A stretch of 64,000 nucleotides of DNA from Cytobacillus eiseniae (GTDB taxonomy: Bacteria; Bacillota; Bacilli; Bacillales; Cytobacillaceae): the NCBI RefSeq assembly GCF_017874625.1, contig NZ_JAGIKZ010000009.1, positions 1 through 64,000 of the forward strand, read 5' to 3'. Below are positions 37,293 to 45,984 of this stretch, piece by piece. The notes under the pieces were generated by a model, which saw nothing but the letters and a program-made list of their open reading frames with translations, was not told where the DNA came from and did no database searches. How positions within the stretch are numbered: the first letter of the stretch is position 1; each line of letters begins with the position of its first letter. The position numbers and the translations under genes are program-made.

Positions 37293-38624
37293 ATGAATTC
37301 AAAATTATCATCAAAGCAAATAATGGCTGTCGGCCTAATGTTATTTGCTTTATTCTTTGGGGCTGGAAATATGATTTTCCCTCCATTTCTAGGACAAGAT
37401 GCAGGTACACATGTGTGGACTGCTATTATTGGATTTTTAATTACAGGGGTAGGATTGCCGCTTTTAGCAATTATCGCTATTGCTAGAGTTGGAGATGTAC
37501 AAACAATGGCAAGCCGGGTTCACCCTGTGTACGGCGTAATATTTACAGTCGTAATGTATTTAGTTATAGGTCCATTATTTGCCATTCCGAGAACAGCTAC
37601 GGTTTCATTTGAAATCGGTGTGATTCCGTTTCTATCTGAAAGCGCTGCCAGTTCAAGATTACCTTTGGCATTATTTTCAATTGTTTTCTTTATCATCACA
37701 GCTTGGCTCGCAATGAATCCAACGAAATTAGTAGATACAATTGGGAAAATATTAACACCAGCTCTTTTAATCATTTTAGGAATTATTGTTGTTAAAAGTT
37801 TTATCACTCCATTAGGTGATGCACAAGCACCAACTGGCGCATATGTTGATGGAGCATTCTTTAAAGGCTTTGTTGAAGGGTATCTAACAATGGATACAAT
37901 TGCTGCACTAGTATTTGGGATTATTGTCATTAGCTCAATCAAAGGATTAGGGGTTATAGAGAAGAAGTCTATTACAAAAATTTGTGTACAAGCCGGTTTA
38001 ATTGCAGCAGCAGGTCTAGCAATTGTCTATTTAGCTCTTGCTTATATTGGCTCTACAGCACCAGCGGCACTTGGATTGAAGGAAAATGGTGGAGCGATTC
38101 TATCAGGCGCGGCTAACTATTTATTTGGATCATTTGGTTCCGTTATCCTTGCATTAGCCATTATTTTTGCCTGTCTAACGACTTCTATTGGTCTCGTTTC
38201 AGCATGTGCCACTTATTTCAATAAGTTATTGCCACGTTATTCTTATAAAACGATCGTTTTAATTTTCTCAATATTTAGTATGGTTATTGCGAATATTGGT
38301 TTAACACAATTAATCAATTTTTCAGTTCCCGTATTAGTTATTATCTATCCTTTAGCTATCGTACTAATTGTATTATCATTTTTCGATCATGCGTTTAAAG
38401 GGTCTTCACTAGTTTATATTTGTGCATTAATTCCAACAGGGATTATTAGTTTAGTGGACGGGTTCAATACTGCTGGAATCAATGTTTCTGCAATCACAGA
38501 CGCACTTAGCTTCCTTCCACTGTTCGCACAGGGAATTGGCTGGATTGTACCTGCAATCATTGGAGCACTTATTGGTTATTTCATTTCAATGGCAGTAGGA
38601 AAAACAGAAGAGACGACTGCATAA
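37293..38624 (+). CDS. brnQ: branched-chain amino acid carrier BrnQ/BraB, copy 1
   Basis: LIVCS-family sodium- or proton-coupled symporter for leucine, isoleucine and valine, with about 12 membrane helices over 443 aa. Family start ALFFGAGNMIFPPFLGQDAG and FAIPRTATVSFEIG stretch are clear. GGGGGATGAAG before the ATG at 37293 decides the start against an upstream in-frame ATG at 37251. Tandem with a very similar second copy. Occupies the place of B. subtilis braB between nifZ and ezrA. Confidence 0.92.
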   Translation: MNSKLSSKQIMAVGLMLFALFFGAGNMIFPPFLGQDAGTHVWTAIIGFLITGVGLPLLAIIAIARVGDVQTMASRVHPVYGVIFTVVMYLVIGPLFAIPRTATVSFEIGVIPFLSESAASSRLPLALFSIVFFIITAWLAMNPTKLVDTIGKILTPALLIILGIIVVKSFITPLGDAQAPTGAYVDGAFFKGFVEGYLTMDTIAALVFGIIVISSIKGLGVIEKKSITKICVQAGLIAAAGLAIVYLALAYIGSTAPAALGLKENGGAILSGAANYLFGSFGSVILALAIIFACLTTSIGLVSACATYFNKLLPRYSYKTIVLIFSIFSMVIANIGLTQLINFSVPVLVIIYPLAIVLIVLSFFDHAFKGSSLVYICALIPTGIISLVDGFNTAGINVSAITDALSFLPLFAQGIGWIVPAIIGALIGYFISMAVGKTEETTA

Positions 38625-38638
38625 TCGAATTAATAGTT

Positions 38639-38676
38639 TGGAAAGGAGCAATCCACCATGGTTGCTCCTTTCCAAA
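38639..38676 (+). terminator. terminator after brnQ1
   Basis: TTGGAAAGGAGCAA/TTGCTCCTTTCCAA strong stem 15 nt behind the stop codon; the T-run follows only after a gap, so termination strength is uncertain. Confidence 0.6.
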
Positions 38677-38772
38677 AATTAGAATGATTTTTTTTAAAAT
38701 TTTAATTTACAGAATCTTCGACTTAATATATACTTATAATAAATTTAGTATTCTTAAATAACTTTTACACTA

Positions 38773-38787
38773 AATTGTCACAAAATT
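38773..38787 (+). promoter_or_regulatory. candidate CodY box upstream of brnQ2
   Basis: AATTGTCACAAAATT differs from the CodY consensus AATTTTCWGAAAATT at two positions. A second candidate, AATTTTCATAACATT (38891-38905, also two differences), lies 30 nt before the brnQ2 start. CodY repression of braB is known in B. subtilis. Confidence 0.55.
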
Positions 38788-38816
38788 TAGTCAACTAATC
38801 AAGGGGGATATATAGA

Positions 38817-38858
38817 ATGATTATTATTAAAATAGAAAAACTATGTGCAGATACTTAA
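38817..38858 (+). CDS. 13-codon Ile-rich leader ORF upstream of brnQ2
   Basis: MIIIKIEKLCADT, preceded by AAGGGGG at the same kind of spacing as the brnQ2 ribosome binding site. Three consecutive ATT isoleucine codons plus ATA and CTA in the first nine codons are what an attenuation leader for a branched-chain amino acid gene would look like. No strong terminator hairpin follows (only AATAAT/ATTATT), so control might act through ribosome position, or the ORF may be chance. Confidence 0.35.
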   Translation: MIIIKIEKLCADT

Positions 38859-38934
38859 TAAAGAAATAATATAATCATTATTTTGTTTTAAATTTTCATA
38901 ACATTTTGTAATTACTACCAAGGGGGAAATAACA

Positions 38935-40269
38935 ATGAATTCAACTTTATCAGGAAAGCAAATAACTGCAATCGGACTTATGCTTTTTGCTCTCTTCTTC
39001 GGCGCAGGAAATATGATCTTTCCACCATTCTTAGGTCAAGATGCTGGAACAAGCCTGTGGCCTGCTATTATCGGATTTCTCGTTACGGGCGTAGGACTTC
39101 CATTATTAGGCGTTATTGCAATCGCAAAGGTTGGCGACTTGGAAACATTAGCGAATAGAGTTCATCCTGTATACGCAGTCATCTTTACTGTCAGCTTATA
39201 TCTTGTAATTGGACCACTTTTCGCGATTCCACGTACTGGAACAGTTGCTTTTGAAATCGGGATTTCTCCATTTTTACCTGAAGGATCTTCCACAGGAGTA
39301 TGGCTTCTAGTATTCACAATTGTATATTTTATCATTGCTGCATGGCTGTCTATGAATCCAACAAAATTAGTTGATCGTATTGGTAAACTTTTAACACCTG
39401 CCTTATTAATTGTACTAGGAATTTTTGTTGTAAAGAGTTTTATTACTCCAATGGGTGAAGCCCAAGCACCTGTTGGCCCTTATGCAGATGGTGCATTTTT
39501 CAAAGGATTTGTTGAAGGGTATTTAACAATGGATGCAATTGCTTCTCTCGTATTCGGCGGAATGGTTATTGCTTCAATTAAGAGCATGGGTGTTTCAAAT
39601 AAGAAATCATTAACAAAGCTTTGTATACAAGCAGCTTTAGTTGCTGCAGCTGGATTAGCACTTGTTTATTTATCTCTTGCTTTTATTGGTTCTACTAGCC
39701 CTAATGCAATTGGTATCCAAGAAAATGGTGGCTCACTTCTTTCAGCAGCTGCTAACCATTTATTCGGCTCTCTTGGAGCAGTTATTCTTGGACTAGCTAT
39801 CTTATTCGCTTGTTTAACAACTGCAATCGGATTAATCTCATCATGTGCACAATATTTTAATAAGCTTTTACCGAAAATCTCTTATAAATCTTTCGTTATC
39901 ATTTTTGCAGTATTCAGCGCGGTAATTGCTAACGTAGGCTTAACACAGCTTATTAGTTTCTCAGTACCAGTATTAGTTTTCATCTATCCACTTGCTATTG
40001 TGTTAATTTTACTATCATTTGTTCACAATTTATTTAAAGGCTACTCACTCGTTTACAGATTTGCATTAATCCCAACTGGAATTATTGGTCTAGTTGATGG
40101 TCTAAGTGCTGCAGGCTTAAATGTTTCTGCTCTAACAAATGCACTTGAATTCCTTCCATTCTTTGCACAAGGCATCGGCTGGCTAGTTCCAGCAATCATT
40201 GGTGCAATCATCGGTTACTTCATTGCAATCGCAACTGGGGAATCAAAGAAAGTTGTCATAACGAACTAA
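38935..40269 (+). CDS. brnQ: branched-chain amino acid carrier BrnQ/BraB, copy 2
   Basis: 444-aa LIVCS-family symporter, colinear with copy 1 over its whole length with many identical blocks (ALFFGAGNMIFPPFLGQDAG, KSFITPMGEAQAPVGPYADG, NVGLTQLISFSVPVLVFIYP). CAAGGGGGAAATAAC precedes the ATG. Differences cluster at the C-terminus and in loops, suggesting an older duplication with possible change in substrate preference or regulation. A 310-bp gap with its own control signals separates the copies, so it probably has its own promoter. Confidence 0.92.
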   Translation: MNSTLSGKQITAIGLMLFALFFGAGNMIFPPFLGQDAGTSLWPAIIGFLVTGVGLPLLGVIAIAKVGDLETLANRVHPVYAVIFTVSLYLVIGPLFAIPRTGTVAFEIGISPFLPEGSSTGVWLLVFTIVYFIIAAWLSMNPTKLVDRIGKLLTPALLIVLGIFVVKSFITPMGEAQAPVGPYADGAFFKGFVEGYLTMDAIASLVFGGMVIASIKSMGVSNKKSLTKLCIQAALVAAAGLALVYLSLAFIGSTSPNAIGIQENGGSLLSAAANHLFGSLGAVILGLAILFACLTTAIGLISSCAQYFNKLLPKISYKSFVIIFAVFSAVIANVGLTQLISFSVPVLVFIYPLAIVLILLSFVHNLFKGYSLVYRFALIPTGIIGLVDGLSAAGLNVSALTNALEFLPFFAQGIGWLVPAIIGAIIGYFIAIATGESKKVVITN

Positions 40270-40280
40270 ATTGAAAAAGA

Positions 40281-40455
40281 ACAAAAGCGCAAGCGCCTTG
40301 ATCAGCCTCAGGCATAGCACAAGACGAGCCTCACGGAAAGGTGTCCTTTACCGATCTTTAGAGGATTGGCTTGTGACCTCGAGGGGGTAGGCGCTGGAGC
40401 TGGACGCAGAACTTGTCGCAAAATTATCCACAACATTTAAATTTATATTTTCCTA
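40281..40455 (+). repeat. type B modular repeat, copy B1
   Basis: Same ends as type A (ACAAAAGCGCAAGCGCC … GGCGCTGGAGCTGGACG) but a different centre with AAGGTGTCCTTTACC and GCACAAG/CTTGTG pairings. The tail holds a perfect DnaA box TTATCCACA at 40424-40432. It lies between the brnQ2 stop and its terminator. Confidence 0.9.
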
Positions 40456-40465
40456 TATAATAATA

Positions 40466-40518
40466 AAAACAGGCTGTCTGCCAAGTCTATCAAATGACTT
40501 TTGCAGACAGCCTGTTTT
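40466..40518 (+). terminator. terminator behind brnQ2 and repeat B1
   Basis: AAAACAGGCTGTCTGC/GCAGACAGCCTGTTTT stem with AGTC/GACT inside and T-rich 3' flank. The repeat separates it from the gene by about 185 bp. The following 40519-40665 shows nothing I can identify. Confidence 0.85.
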
Positions 40519-40665
40519 ATTTTATAAATAACATATCCGAAAGTAACTTAGCAATCATTAGCCATTACATCAAGTTGAGTTTAGCTGCAAGATTGCTCTA
40601 TTAAATCCTCATGACAGACTAACCTATCACCTTAAGAGCTAGTTGCTTCCTCTTGAGTAAAAATG

Positions 40666-40708
40666 AAAAAGGTGAGGAAAAACAAGTGGTTTTTCCTCAC
40701 CTTTTTCT
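40666..40708 (-). terminator. ezrA terminator
   Basis: AAAAAGGTGAGGAAAAAC/GTTTTTCCTCACCTTTTT stem with T-runs on both strands. Confidence 0.9.
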
Positions 40709-40719
40709 ATTCGAAATTA

Positions 40720-42408
40720 CTATTGTCTCTTTATGAAATCTTCAATTTTATTAATTGCACCAGGATCGACTTCTTCAATTGATGTGGCAGCCTGTTCTAA
40801 TGCAGTCTTATAATCATAGCCTCTAAATGCTGTTTCTGCTTTAAGGAGGCCTTTCTCTACGGATGGATATCTGCTTCTATATCTATTTCCGTATTGAATA
40901 ACTCTCTCTACTAAGATTATTGTTTCAATCATATCTTCTGTCGTATTAACAAGCTTATCGACTGTTAACACAGAAACTTCTAAGTATTGCTGGATGTATT
41001 GTATGTTTAAAGGCTGTTCTTCTAGTTTTGCCACGACATTTTCAATACTTTCCTTCGCATCTTGGATTAAATATTTATAATCCTCCGGTAGTCCAGGGAC
41101 ATTGCTTTTAGAAATAAGTCTTGTCGTTTCAGCCAATCTTTTTCTAAGCTCTTTCACTTTTTCTCTTGCTGTCATTTCATCTTTTCTAAGCATTTGAAGT
41201 TTTTCTGCCAGCAGCGTATGTTCATCCTCAATACTTTCGAGCTGCTCTTTTATACCTACAAGTTCTTCTTTTAGGAGAGAATAAGCGATATTTTGACTAT
41301 TAATTTTATGCTCAAGCACTTCAAATCGGCTAAATAGCTGAGTCAATTTTTTATCTAGCTTAGGCTGTACATCCATATCGTGTTCTGATACATGATAACT
41401 TTGCTGAACAATTTCAAGCTCATCCCTAATCTGCTTATTAATTTCTCTATTAGTAAACAAAATATTTCTAATTGAATCATCTTGTTTTATGATATAATGC
41501 TTTGCATTTACCTCTTCTTCAAGAAGATCATACAATAATTCAATACTATCTTTTATTTCAGTTATTCCCTTTTGAACCTCTGTAATTTCCGTTTGTTCAA
41601 CTAGAATTGTAAATTTAGTTACCTCTTCCTCTAGTCTAGCTGTTTCTTTTTCAAACTGGATATGATCAAGAATGAATCCTTGCTCCTGCATATCTTTATA
41701 ACCATCTTTTAATTCCTTGATTTGAACTGGAATTTTCGAAAGGCATTCAACCATTAACGAAGGGATCATTTCCATTTTTTCTGTTATTAACTCAATTTCA
41801 CCCTTCATGATTAAAATTATTTCCCTTGCTTCTAAGTAATTCCCACTGTTTGTTTTTTCATTAAAATCATCTACTTTTGCAAATGTTAGATCCAATTGCT
41901 CTTCAAGTAAATCTGCTGCCTTGCCGTATGTATGCCGATGAGCTAGCAATGTTTTTTTATTCTCACGAAAAAGATCCTTTAACTCTTCAACCTCCGTACG
42001 ATTTTTCTCTTCGCTACCGACAAGATCATTCAGTTCATTTAATAACTTTTTGATCTTATCCTCAATTTCAGTTAAATATGTTCCTATATCTTGCTGAACT
42101 TTCTTCGCCTTATTAAAAAGGTATTTATCAATAAATTCCTCAGCATCGAATAAGCGTTCTTCAACATTTGGTAATTGTGCCGTAACAATATCATCCCACT
42201 CTGAACGCCAACGTTCGAATAATTCCTCTGTTTGTCCAGTCATATTCAATTGCTTTACTTTTGACATTTCATCAAGAACAGGGCGATTCACAATATCCAT
42301 CTTCCATGCTTCTAGCCGATCCACTTCTTTATAATATTTTTTCTTTAATATAAATCCTGTTAAAAATAAGCCGATAAGAATGACGATAATGCCAATAATC
42401 CATTCCAC
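40720..42408 (-). CDS. ezrA: septation ring formation regulator EzrA
   Basis: Membrane-anchored spectrin-like protein that binds FtsZ, prevents extra Z rings and helps shuttle PBP1. An N-terminal membrane segment (IIGIIVILIGLFLTGFIL, about 4-21) precedes four to five long coiled-coil bundles; 562 aa, the family length. C-terminal RYRSRYPSVEKGLLKAE with the conserved QNR-like patch region (YGNRYRSRY). AGGGGGC stands before the ATG. Single-gene unit between braB-like genes and refZ as in B. subtilis. Confidence 0.95.
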   Translation of the reverse strand: MEWIIGIIVILIGLFLTGFILKKKYYKEVDRLEAWKMDIVNRPVLDEMSKVKQLNMTGQTEELFERWRSEWDDIVTAQLPNVEERLFDAEEFIDKYLFNKAKKVQQDIGTYLTEIEDKIKKLLNELNDLVGSEEKNRTEVEELKDLFRENKKTLLAHRHTYGKAADLLEEQLDLTFAKVDDFNEKTNSGNYLEAREIILIMKGEIELITEKMEMIPSLMVECLSKIPVQIKELKDGYKDMQEQGFILDHIQFEKETARLEEEVTKFTILVEQTEITEVQKGITEIKDSIELLYDLLEEEVNAKHYIIKQDDSIRNILFTNREINKQIRDELEIVQQSYHVSEHDMDVQPKLDKKLTQLFSRFEVLEHKINSQNIAYSLLKEELVGIKEQLESIEDEHTLLAEKLQMLRKDEMTAREKVKELRKRLAETTRLISKSNVPGLPEDYKYLIQDAKESIENVVAKLEEQPLNIQYIQQYLEVSVLTVDKLVNTTEDMIETIILVERVIQYGNRYRSRYPSVEKGLLKAETAFRGYDYKTALEQAATSIEEVDPGAINKIEDFIKRQ

Positions 42409-43169
42409 TTTATAAAGCCCCCTGTTCTGTTCCGAGCCGATATATGATCATCTATATTTATTCATTTAAAATCATGTTCAGTTCAATGTTTTTATGATAC
42501 CATGTAAACGACATTTTTTGACTATTTATTTCATTTTTTTATCTAAATTATTGTGAAAAAATAATTAGTTTTTTATATTTTATCTCTATTTTGCACAATT
42601 TTACAAATATTTTAATGTTTTTATTTAAACTTTTACTGTTTTTGCTACTAAGACGAGTAAGTAGTGGCTGTTTCCGCTCCAAACAACCTTTAACTTATAC
42701 AATTATAACATTCTTTTTAAAAGGGGTTTATTTTGCTATTAAAAGATGGCATATTCATAGTTTAAGAGCCAATTAAGAAGATGAGGGAAAGTAGACTTTC
42801 ATTAGGATTTAGGGAGTTTTCCATTACAGAGGATAGACAATCGCTATATGTATTCATTAATGCTATTAGGACAGCATATTAAAGCATTCAGAAATGAAAT
42901 CATCTTTAGATGAAGGAACAAGGATAAAAGGGAACATCTGCTGGAGGAATCAAAAGTAATTCTGGATTGGGTAATTATATTGAAGAATAGGAAATTGATT
43001 ACATGGAAAAAAAATATATATAATCCCCTCGCTAGAATAGGCTGCTAGTGAAGCTGGATCTATGAGAATCCCAATTAATTAAGGTTCTAATGCACAACAA
43101 ATAAACGAACTCAGTCAAGCCCTCACAAACTTTTGAAAAGGATTTGAATAATGCCGACTCCCTCCAATC
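42409..43169. other. 760-bp gap with gene remnants
   Basis: No intact gene with a ribosome binding site. B. subtilis carries hisJ near this position. Short open stretches (for example ATG at 42781, 33 codons) end quickly. A decayed 3' coding end is visible at 43041-43136, and a hairpin GGCTG-tttccgctcca-AACAACC at 42666-42688 recurs at 62877. AT-rich start (42409-42600) likely contains the ezrA promoter. Confidence 0.5.
43041..43136 (+). pseudogene. possible remnant of a decayed gene (C-terminal end)
   Basis: In one frame, AASEAGSMRIPIN, then a TAA, then GSNAQQINELSQALTNF and a TGA. The composition looks like real protein interrupted by stops (also a TAG just before). No family recognised with certainty, and chance is possible. 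Confidence 0.3.
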
Positions 43170-43802
43170 TTAATTTACTGCTAAATAGGCTGGTTCGTAT
43201 TCATTTCGACAGAGCACACCATCAATCCACCTATCCACTTCTTTTAAATATTTTTCAGCAAAATATCGTTCATTTGGATGGACATGCAACACTTCGCTCA
43301 TATAATGGCTATTTAAAAAAGGCATATTCAATAGCCCTTTAAGCTGTAGAGTCATATAATCTGGAGTAACATGTCTGAACTCCTTTGTTTGCATTCCTCG
43401 TTCAAAGACACGATTTAAATAAAACCTTTCTTTCATTAAATAAGTAGACATGATCTCACGTACGACCTGTGAGTCAATCGTTATTTCACGTAAAATCATT
43501 CTAGTTAAATGGATATTTTCGTATTGAAAAAACAAAATATTTCTTGCAATTGTTTTCAAACAAATAGTAGCACCTTGTTCAATTCGTTCATACCCTTCCT
43601 CGATTTCTGCGACATATCTTTCAAAGAATATCGTCAAGCAGTACTCCAGTAATCCATGCTTATTATTAAAGTAATAAGCAATATTTGCTGGATTGACTTT
43701 TGCCTTACTCGCAATATCTCTAACTGAAGTGCCATGGAAACCATTTGTATTAAATAAGCTTATTGATGCAGCTATGATCGCCTCTTTTGTATTCTTTCCC
43801 AT
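43170..43802 (-). CDS. refZ: TetR-family regulator RefZ (YttP)
   Basis: 210 aa. N-terminal TetR helix-turn-helix (TKEAIIAASISLFNTNGFHGTSVRDIASKAKVNPANIAYYF, in pieces, residues 4-45) and a helical C-terminal domain. In B. subtilis RefZ binds sites around oriC, interacts with FtsZ and helps place the polar septum at sporulation. AAGGAG is 8 nt before the ATG at 43802, preferred to a GTG/ATG three codons upstream. Synteny with ezrA and ytsP supports the name. Confidence 0.88.
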   Translation of the reverse strand: MGKNTKEAIIAASISLFNTNGFHGTSVRDIASKAKVNPANIAYYFNNKHGLLEYCLTIFFERYVAEIEEGYERIEQGATICLKTIARNILFFQYENIHLTRMILREITIDSQVVREIMSTYLMKERFYLNRVFERGMQTKEFRHVTPDYMTLQLKGLLNMPFLNSHYMSEVLHVHPNERYFAEKYLKEVDRWIDGVLCRNEYEPAYLAVN

Positions 43803-43934
43803 GCAGATCACTCCTTTTACTATTAAGATTCTTGTTTAGTTCTCCTTCTCCTTTATATAATTCTCGACAAAGTATCACCTATTTCTTCTATTTTTGCTAT
43901 AATTGAAAGAAAAATTGAAGAGGCAGGTTGATAT

Positions 43935-44417
43935 ATGATGTTTAACGTCGAATCTTACCGAGGAACCCGTGAAGAAAACTATACTTTAGTCATTAAGCAG
44001 CTTGCAGCATTGCTAGATGGAGAGCCAAACCGTATTGCGAATTTAAGCAACGCATCTGCTCTATTGAATCAATTTCTTGATCGCATTAACTGGGTTGGCT
44101 TTTATATTCTCGAAGATAGCGAACTTGTTCTTGGACCTTTCCAAGGGCTGCCTGCCTGCGTTCGTATTCCAATGGGCAGAGGGGTTTGTGGTACTTCAGC
44201 AAAGCAAATGGAAACTTTACGCGTGGAGGATGTGAACCTGTTCCCTGGACATATTGCCTGTGATGCGGCATCGCAATCCGAAATCGTTATTCCTTTAGTG
44301 AAGGATGGCAAACTAATAGGGGTACTAGATATTGACTCACCAGAAAAAAATCGTTTTGATGAGCTGGATCAATCAAAATTAGAAGAATTTGTTGAAGTTC
44401 TTGTGAAAAATTTATAA
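43935..44417 (+). CDS. ytsP: free methionine-(R)-sulfoxide reductase, GAF type (YtsP)
   Basis: 160-aa GAF-domain enzyme reducing free Met-(R)-O with thioredoxin. The three family cysteines are visible in LPACVRIP, GRGVCGTSA and HIACDAASQSEI; INWVGFY and DIDSPEKNRFD complete the signature. Two ATGs stand in tandem (43935, 43938); B. subtilis YtsP begins with MF, so the second may be the one used. Transcribed away from refZ; a type B repeat follows the stop directly. Confidence 0.93.
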   Translation: MMFNVESYRGTREENYTLVIKQLAALLDGEPNRIANLSNASALLNQFLDRINWVGFYILEDSELVLGPFQGLPACVRIPMGRGVCGTSAKQMETLRVEDVNLFPGHIACDAASQSEIVIPLVKDGKLIGVLDIDSPEKNRFDELDQSKLEEFVEVLVKNL

Positions 44418-44420
44418 GGA

Positions 44421-44600
44421 ACAAATGCGCAAGCGCCTTGATCAGCCTCAGGCATAGCACAAGACGAGCCTCACAGTAAGGTGTCCTTTACCTTTCTTTA
44501 GAGGATTGGCTTGTGACCTCGAGGGAGTAGGCGCTGGAGCTGGACGCCGAATATGTTGCAAAGTTATCCACAATAATTAAATTTTATTGTTTCCTTAAAC
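44421..44600 (+). repeat. type B modular repeat, copy B2
   Basis: Nearly identical to B1 over its centre (a few substitutions such as GGAAAGG/GTAAGG). Starts 4 nt after ytsP and ends with TTTCCTTAAAC before the ytsP/methionine gamma-lyase terminator. Perfect DnaA box TTATCCACA at 44564-44572. Confidence 0.9.
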
Positions 44601-44609
44601 AGCCAGAAA

Positions 44610-44654
44610 AAGAAGAGCAAGCGAATCATTCATTAGTCGCTTGCTCTTCTTTCT
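44610..44654. terminator. bidirectional terminator ytsP / methionine gamma-lyase
   Basis: AGAAGAGCAAGCGA/TCGCTTGCTCTTCT stem, T-rich at both ends, between convergent genes. Confidence 0.88.
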
Positions 44655-44659
44655 ATTGA

Positions 44660-45850
44660 TTATATTTTACTCAACGCTTGTTCCAAATCATTGCGAATAT
44701 CTTCCCATGATTCTAAACCTACAGATAACCTTAGCAATGTATCATCAATCCCCATCTTTTCACGAGATTCTTTTGGAACAACTGCATGAGTCATTGTTGC
44801 GGGATGCTGGATCAACGTCTCTGCATCACCTAGGCTAACTGCAATTTTTATAAGTTTTAATTCATTCATTAAGACTTGTGCAGTTTCTTTTTTCCCTTTT
44901 AGTGAGAAAGAAATTAATCCTCCTGGCTTTTTCATTTGTTTTTGAGCAATTGCATAATCAGCATTTCTTTCATCCCCAGGAAAATAGACCTTTTCTACCT
45001 TCGGATGCTCCAACAAAAAGCTTGCGATTCTTTCAGCATTTTCACAATGACGGTCCATTCTTACAGCTAATGATTTCAAGCCACGAAGCAGAAGCCACGC
45101 GTCGAATGGCGACATCACTCCACCAATATCCTTCTGTGTTGTCATCGCAATTTTCCCAAGGAAGTCTTTTTTACCAACAGCCATTCCTGCAATGACATCG
45201 CCATGTCCGCATATATATTTCGTCGCACTATGAATCACAACATCACAGCCAAGCATAATTGGCTGCTGCAAATATGGGGAACAGAACGTATTATCGACAA
45301 CGACTGGGATTCCCTTTTCTTTTCCTACTTCCGCAACCATTTGTAAATCTACTAGTTTCATTGTTGGATTAATCGGTGATTCTACATATATACATACGGT
45401 TTCTGGTCGTATTGCCTGTAATAATTGCTCCTTTGTTTCCATTGCTGAGAAATCATGGCCAATCTTATATTTTTCCTGCATCATCTCTAATAATCCGAAA
45501 GTACAGCCATATACGCCTTGCGAGCATAAAATATGGTCTCCCGTTTTTGTTAATCCAAGCAAAATAGCTGAAACAGCCGCCATTCCTGATCCGAAGGCAA
45601 GTGCCGCCTCCCCGCCCTCTAGTGCAGCCATTCTTTCTTCTAGCATCGTAACTGTTGGGTTTCCTAACCTAGAATAAATGTATCCGTCTTCCTCGCCAGC
45701 AAAACGTCTCGCTCCTTGTTCAGCTGTTTCAAATGTGAAGGTAGATGTTTGAAAAATAGGCGGTGCTAAACTTCCACCATATTTATCTGATTCATACCCT
45801 TCATGGATTAGTTTTGTTTCAAATTGAGTTGTTGGATGTTTCTCGTTCAT
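44660..45850 (-). CDS. methionine gamma-lyase
   Basis: PLP enzyme of the Cys/Met metabolism family, 396 aa. The PLP lysine is in HSATKYICGHGD near residue 208, the substrate tyrosine in YIYSRLGNPT near 58. The YGCTF motif near 115 carries the tyrosine-cysteine pair typical of methionine gamma-lyases, which split methionine to methanethiol, 2-oxobutyrate and ammonia; gamma-synthases and beta-lyases usually lack this cysteine. Inserted between ytsP and dgcP relative to B. subtilis and flanked on both sides by modular repeats. A perfect cre site 21 nt upstream suggests CcpA repression. Confidence 0.85.
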   Translation of the reverse strand: MNEKHPTTQFETKLIHEGYESDKYGGSLAPPIFQTSTFTFETAEQGARRFAGEEDGYIYSRLGNPTVTMLEERMAALEGGEAALAFGSGMAAVSAILLGLTKTGDHILCSQGVYGCTFGLLEMMQEKYKIGHDFSAMETKEQLLQAIRPETVCIYVESPINPTMKLVDLQMVAEVGKEKGIPVVVDNTFCSPYLQQPIMLGCDVVIHSATKYICGHGDVIAGMAVGKKDFLGKIAMTTQKDIGGVMSPFDAWLLLRGLKSLAVRMDRHCENAERIASFLLEHPKVEKVYFPGDERNADYAIAQKQMKKPGGLISFSLKGKKETAQVLMNELKLIKIAVSLGDAETLIQHPATMTHAVVPKESREKMGIDDTLLRLSVGLESWEDIRNDLEQALSKI

Positions 45851-45870
45851 TTTTTCTCTCCTCTCTAAAA

Positions 45871-45884
45871 TGCAAACGCTTTCA
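45871..45884 (-). promoter_or_regulatory. cre site at the methionine gamma-lyase gene
   Basis: ATGCAAACGCTTTCAA fits WTGNAARCGNWWWCAW completely. It lies 21-34 nt upstream of the start codon, just before the AGAGAGGAGAG ribosome binding site, where bound CcpA would block transcription. Confidence 0.75.
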
Positions 45885-45984
45885 AATAATTTTCAAAAAA
45901 GTAATCCTTATATACAGGATATGACATTTCGGAAAATTTTGAAAGTACTTTACTTTAAACAATTATCCAAAAATAACTTAAAGA

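Noticed and set aside
42591-42776. 61-codon + strand frame with Leu/Phe-rich start
   Set aside because: No ribosome binding site, low-complexity AT-rich start, includes the TTTCCGCTCC hairpin; probably chance.
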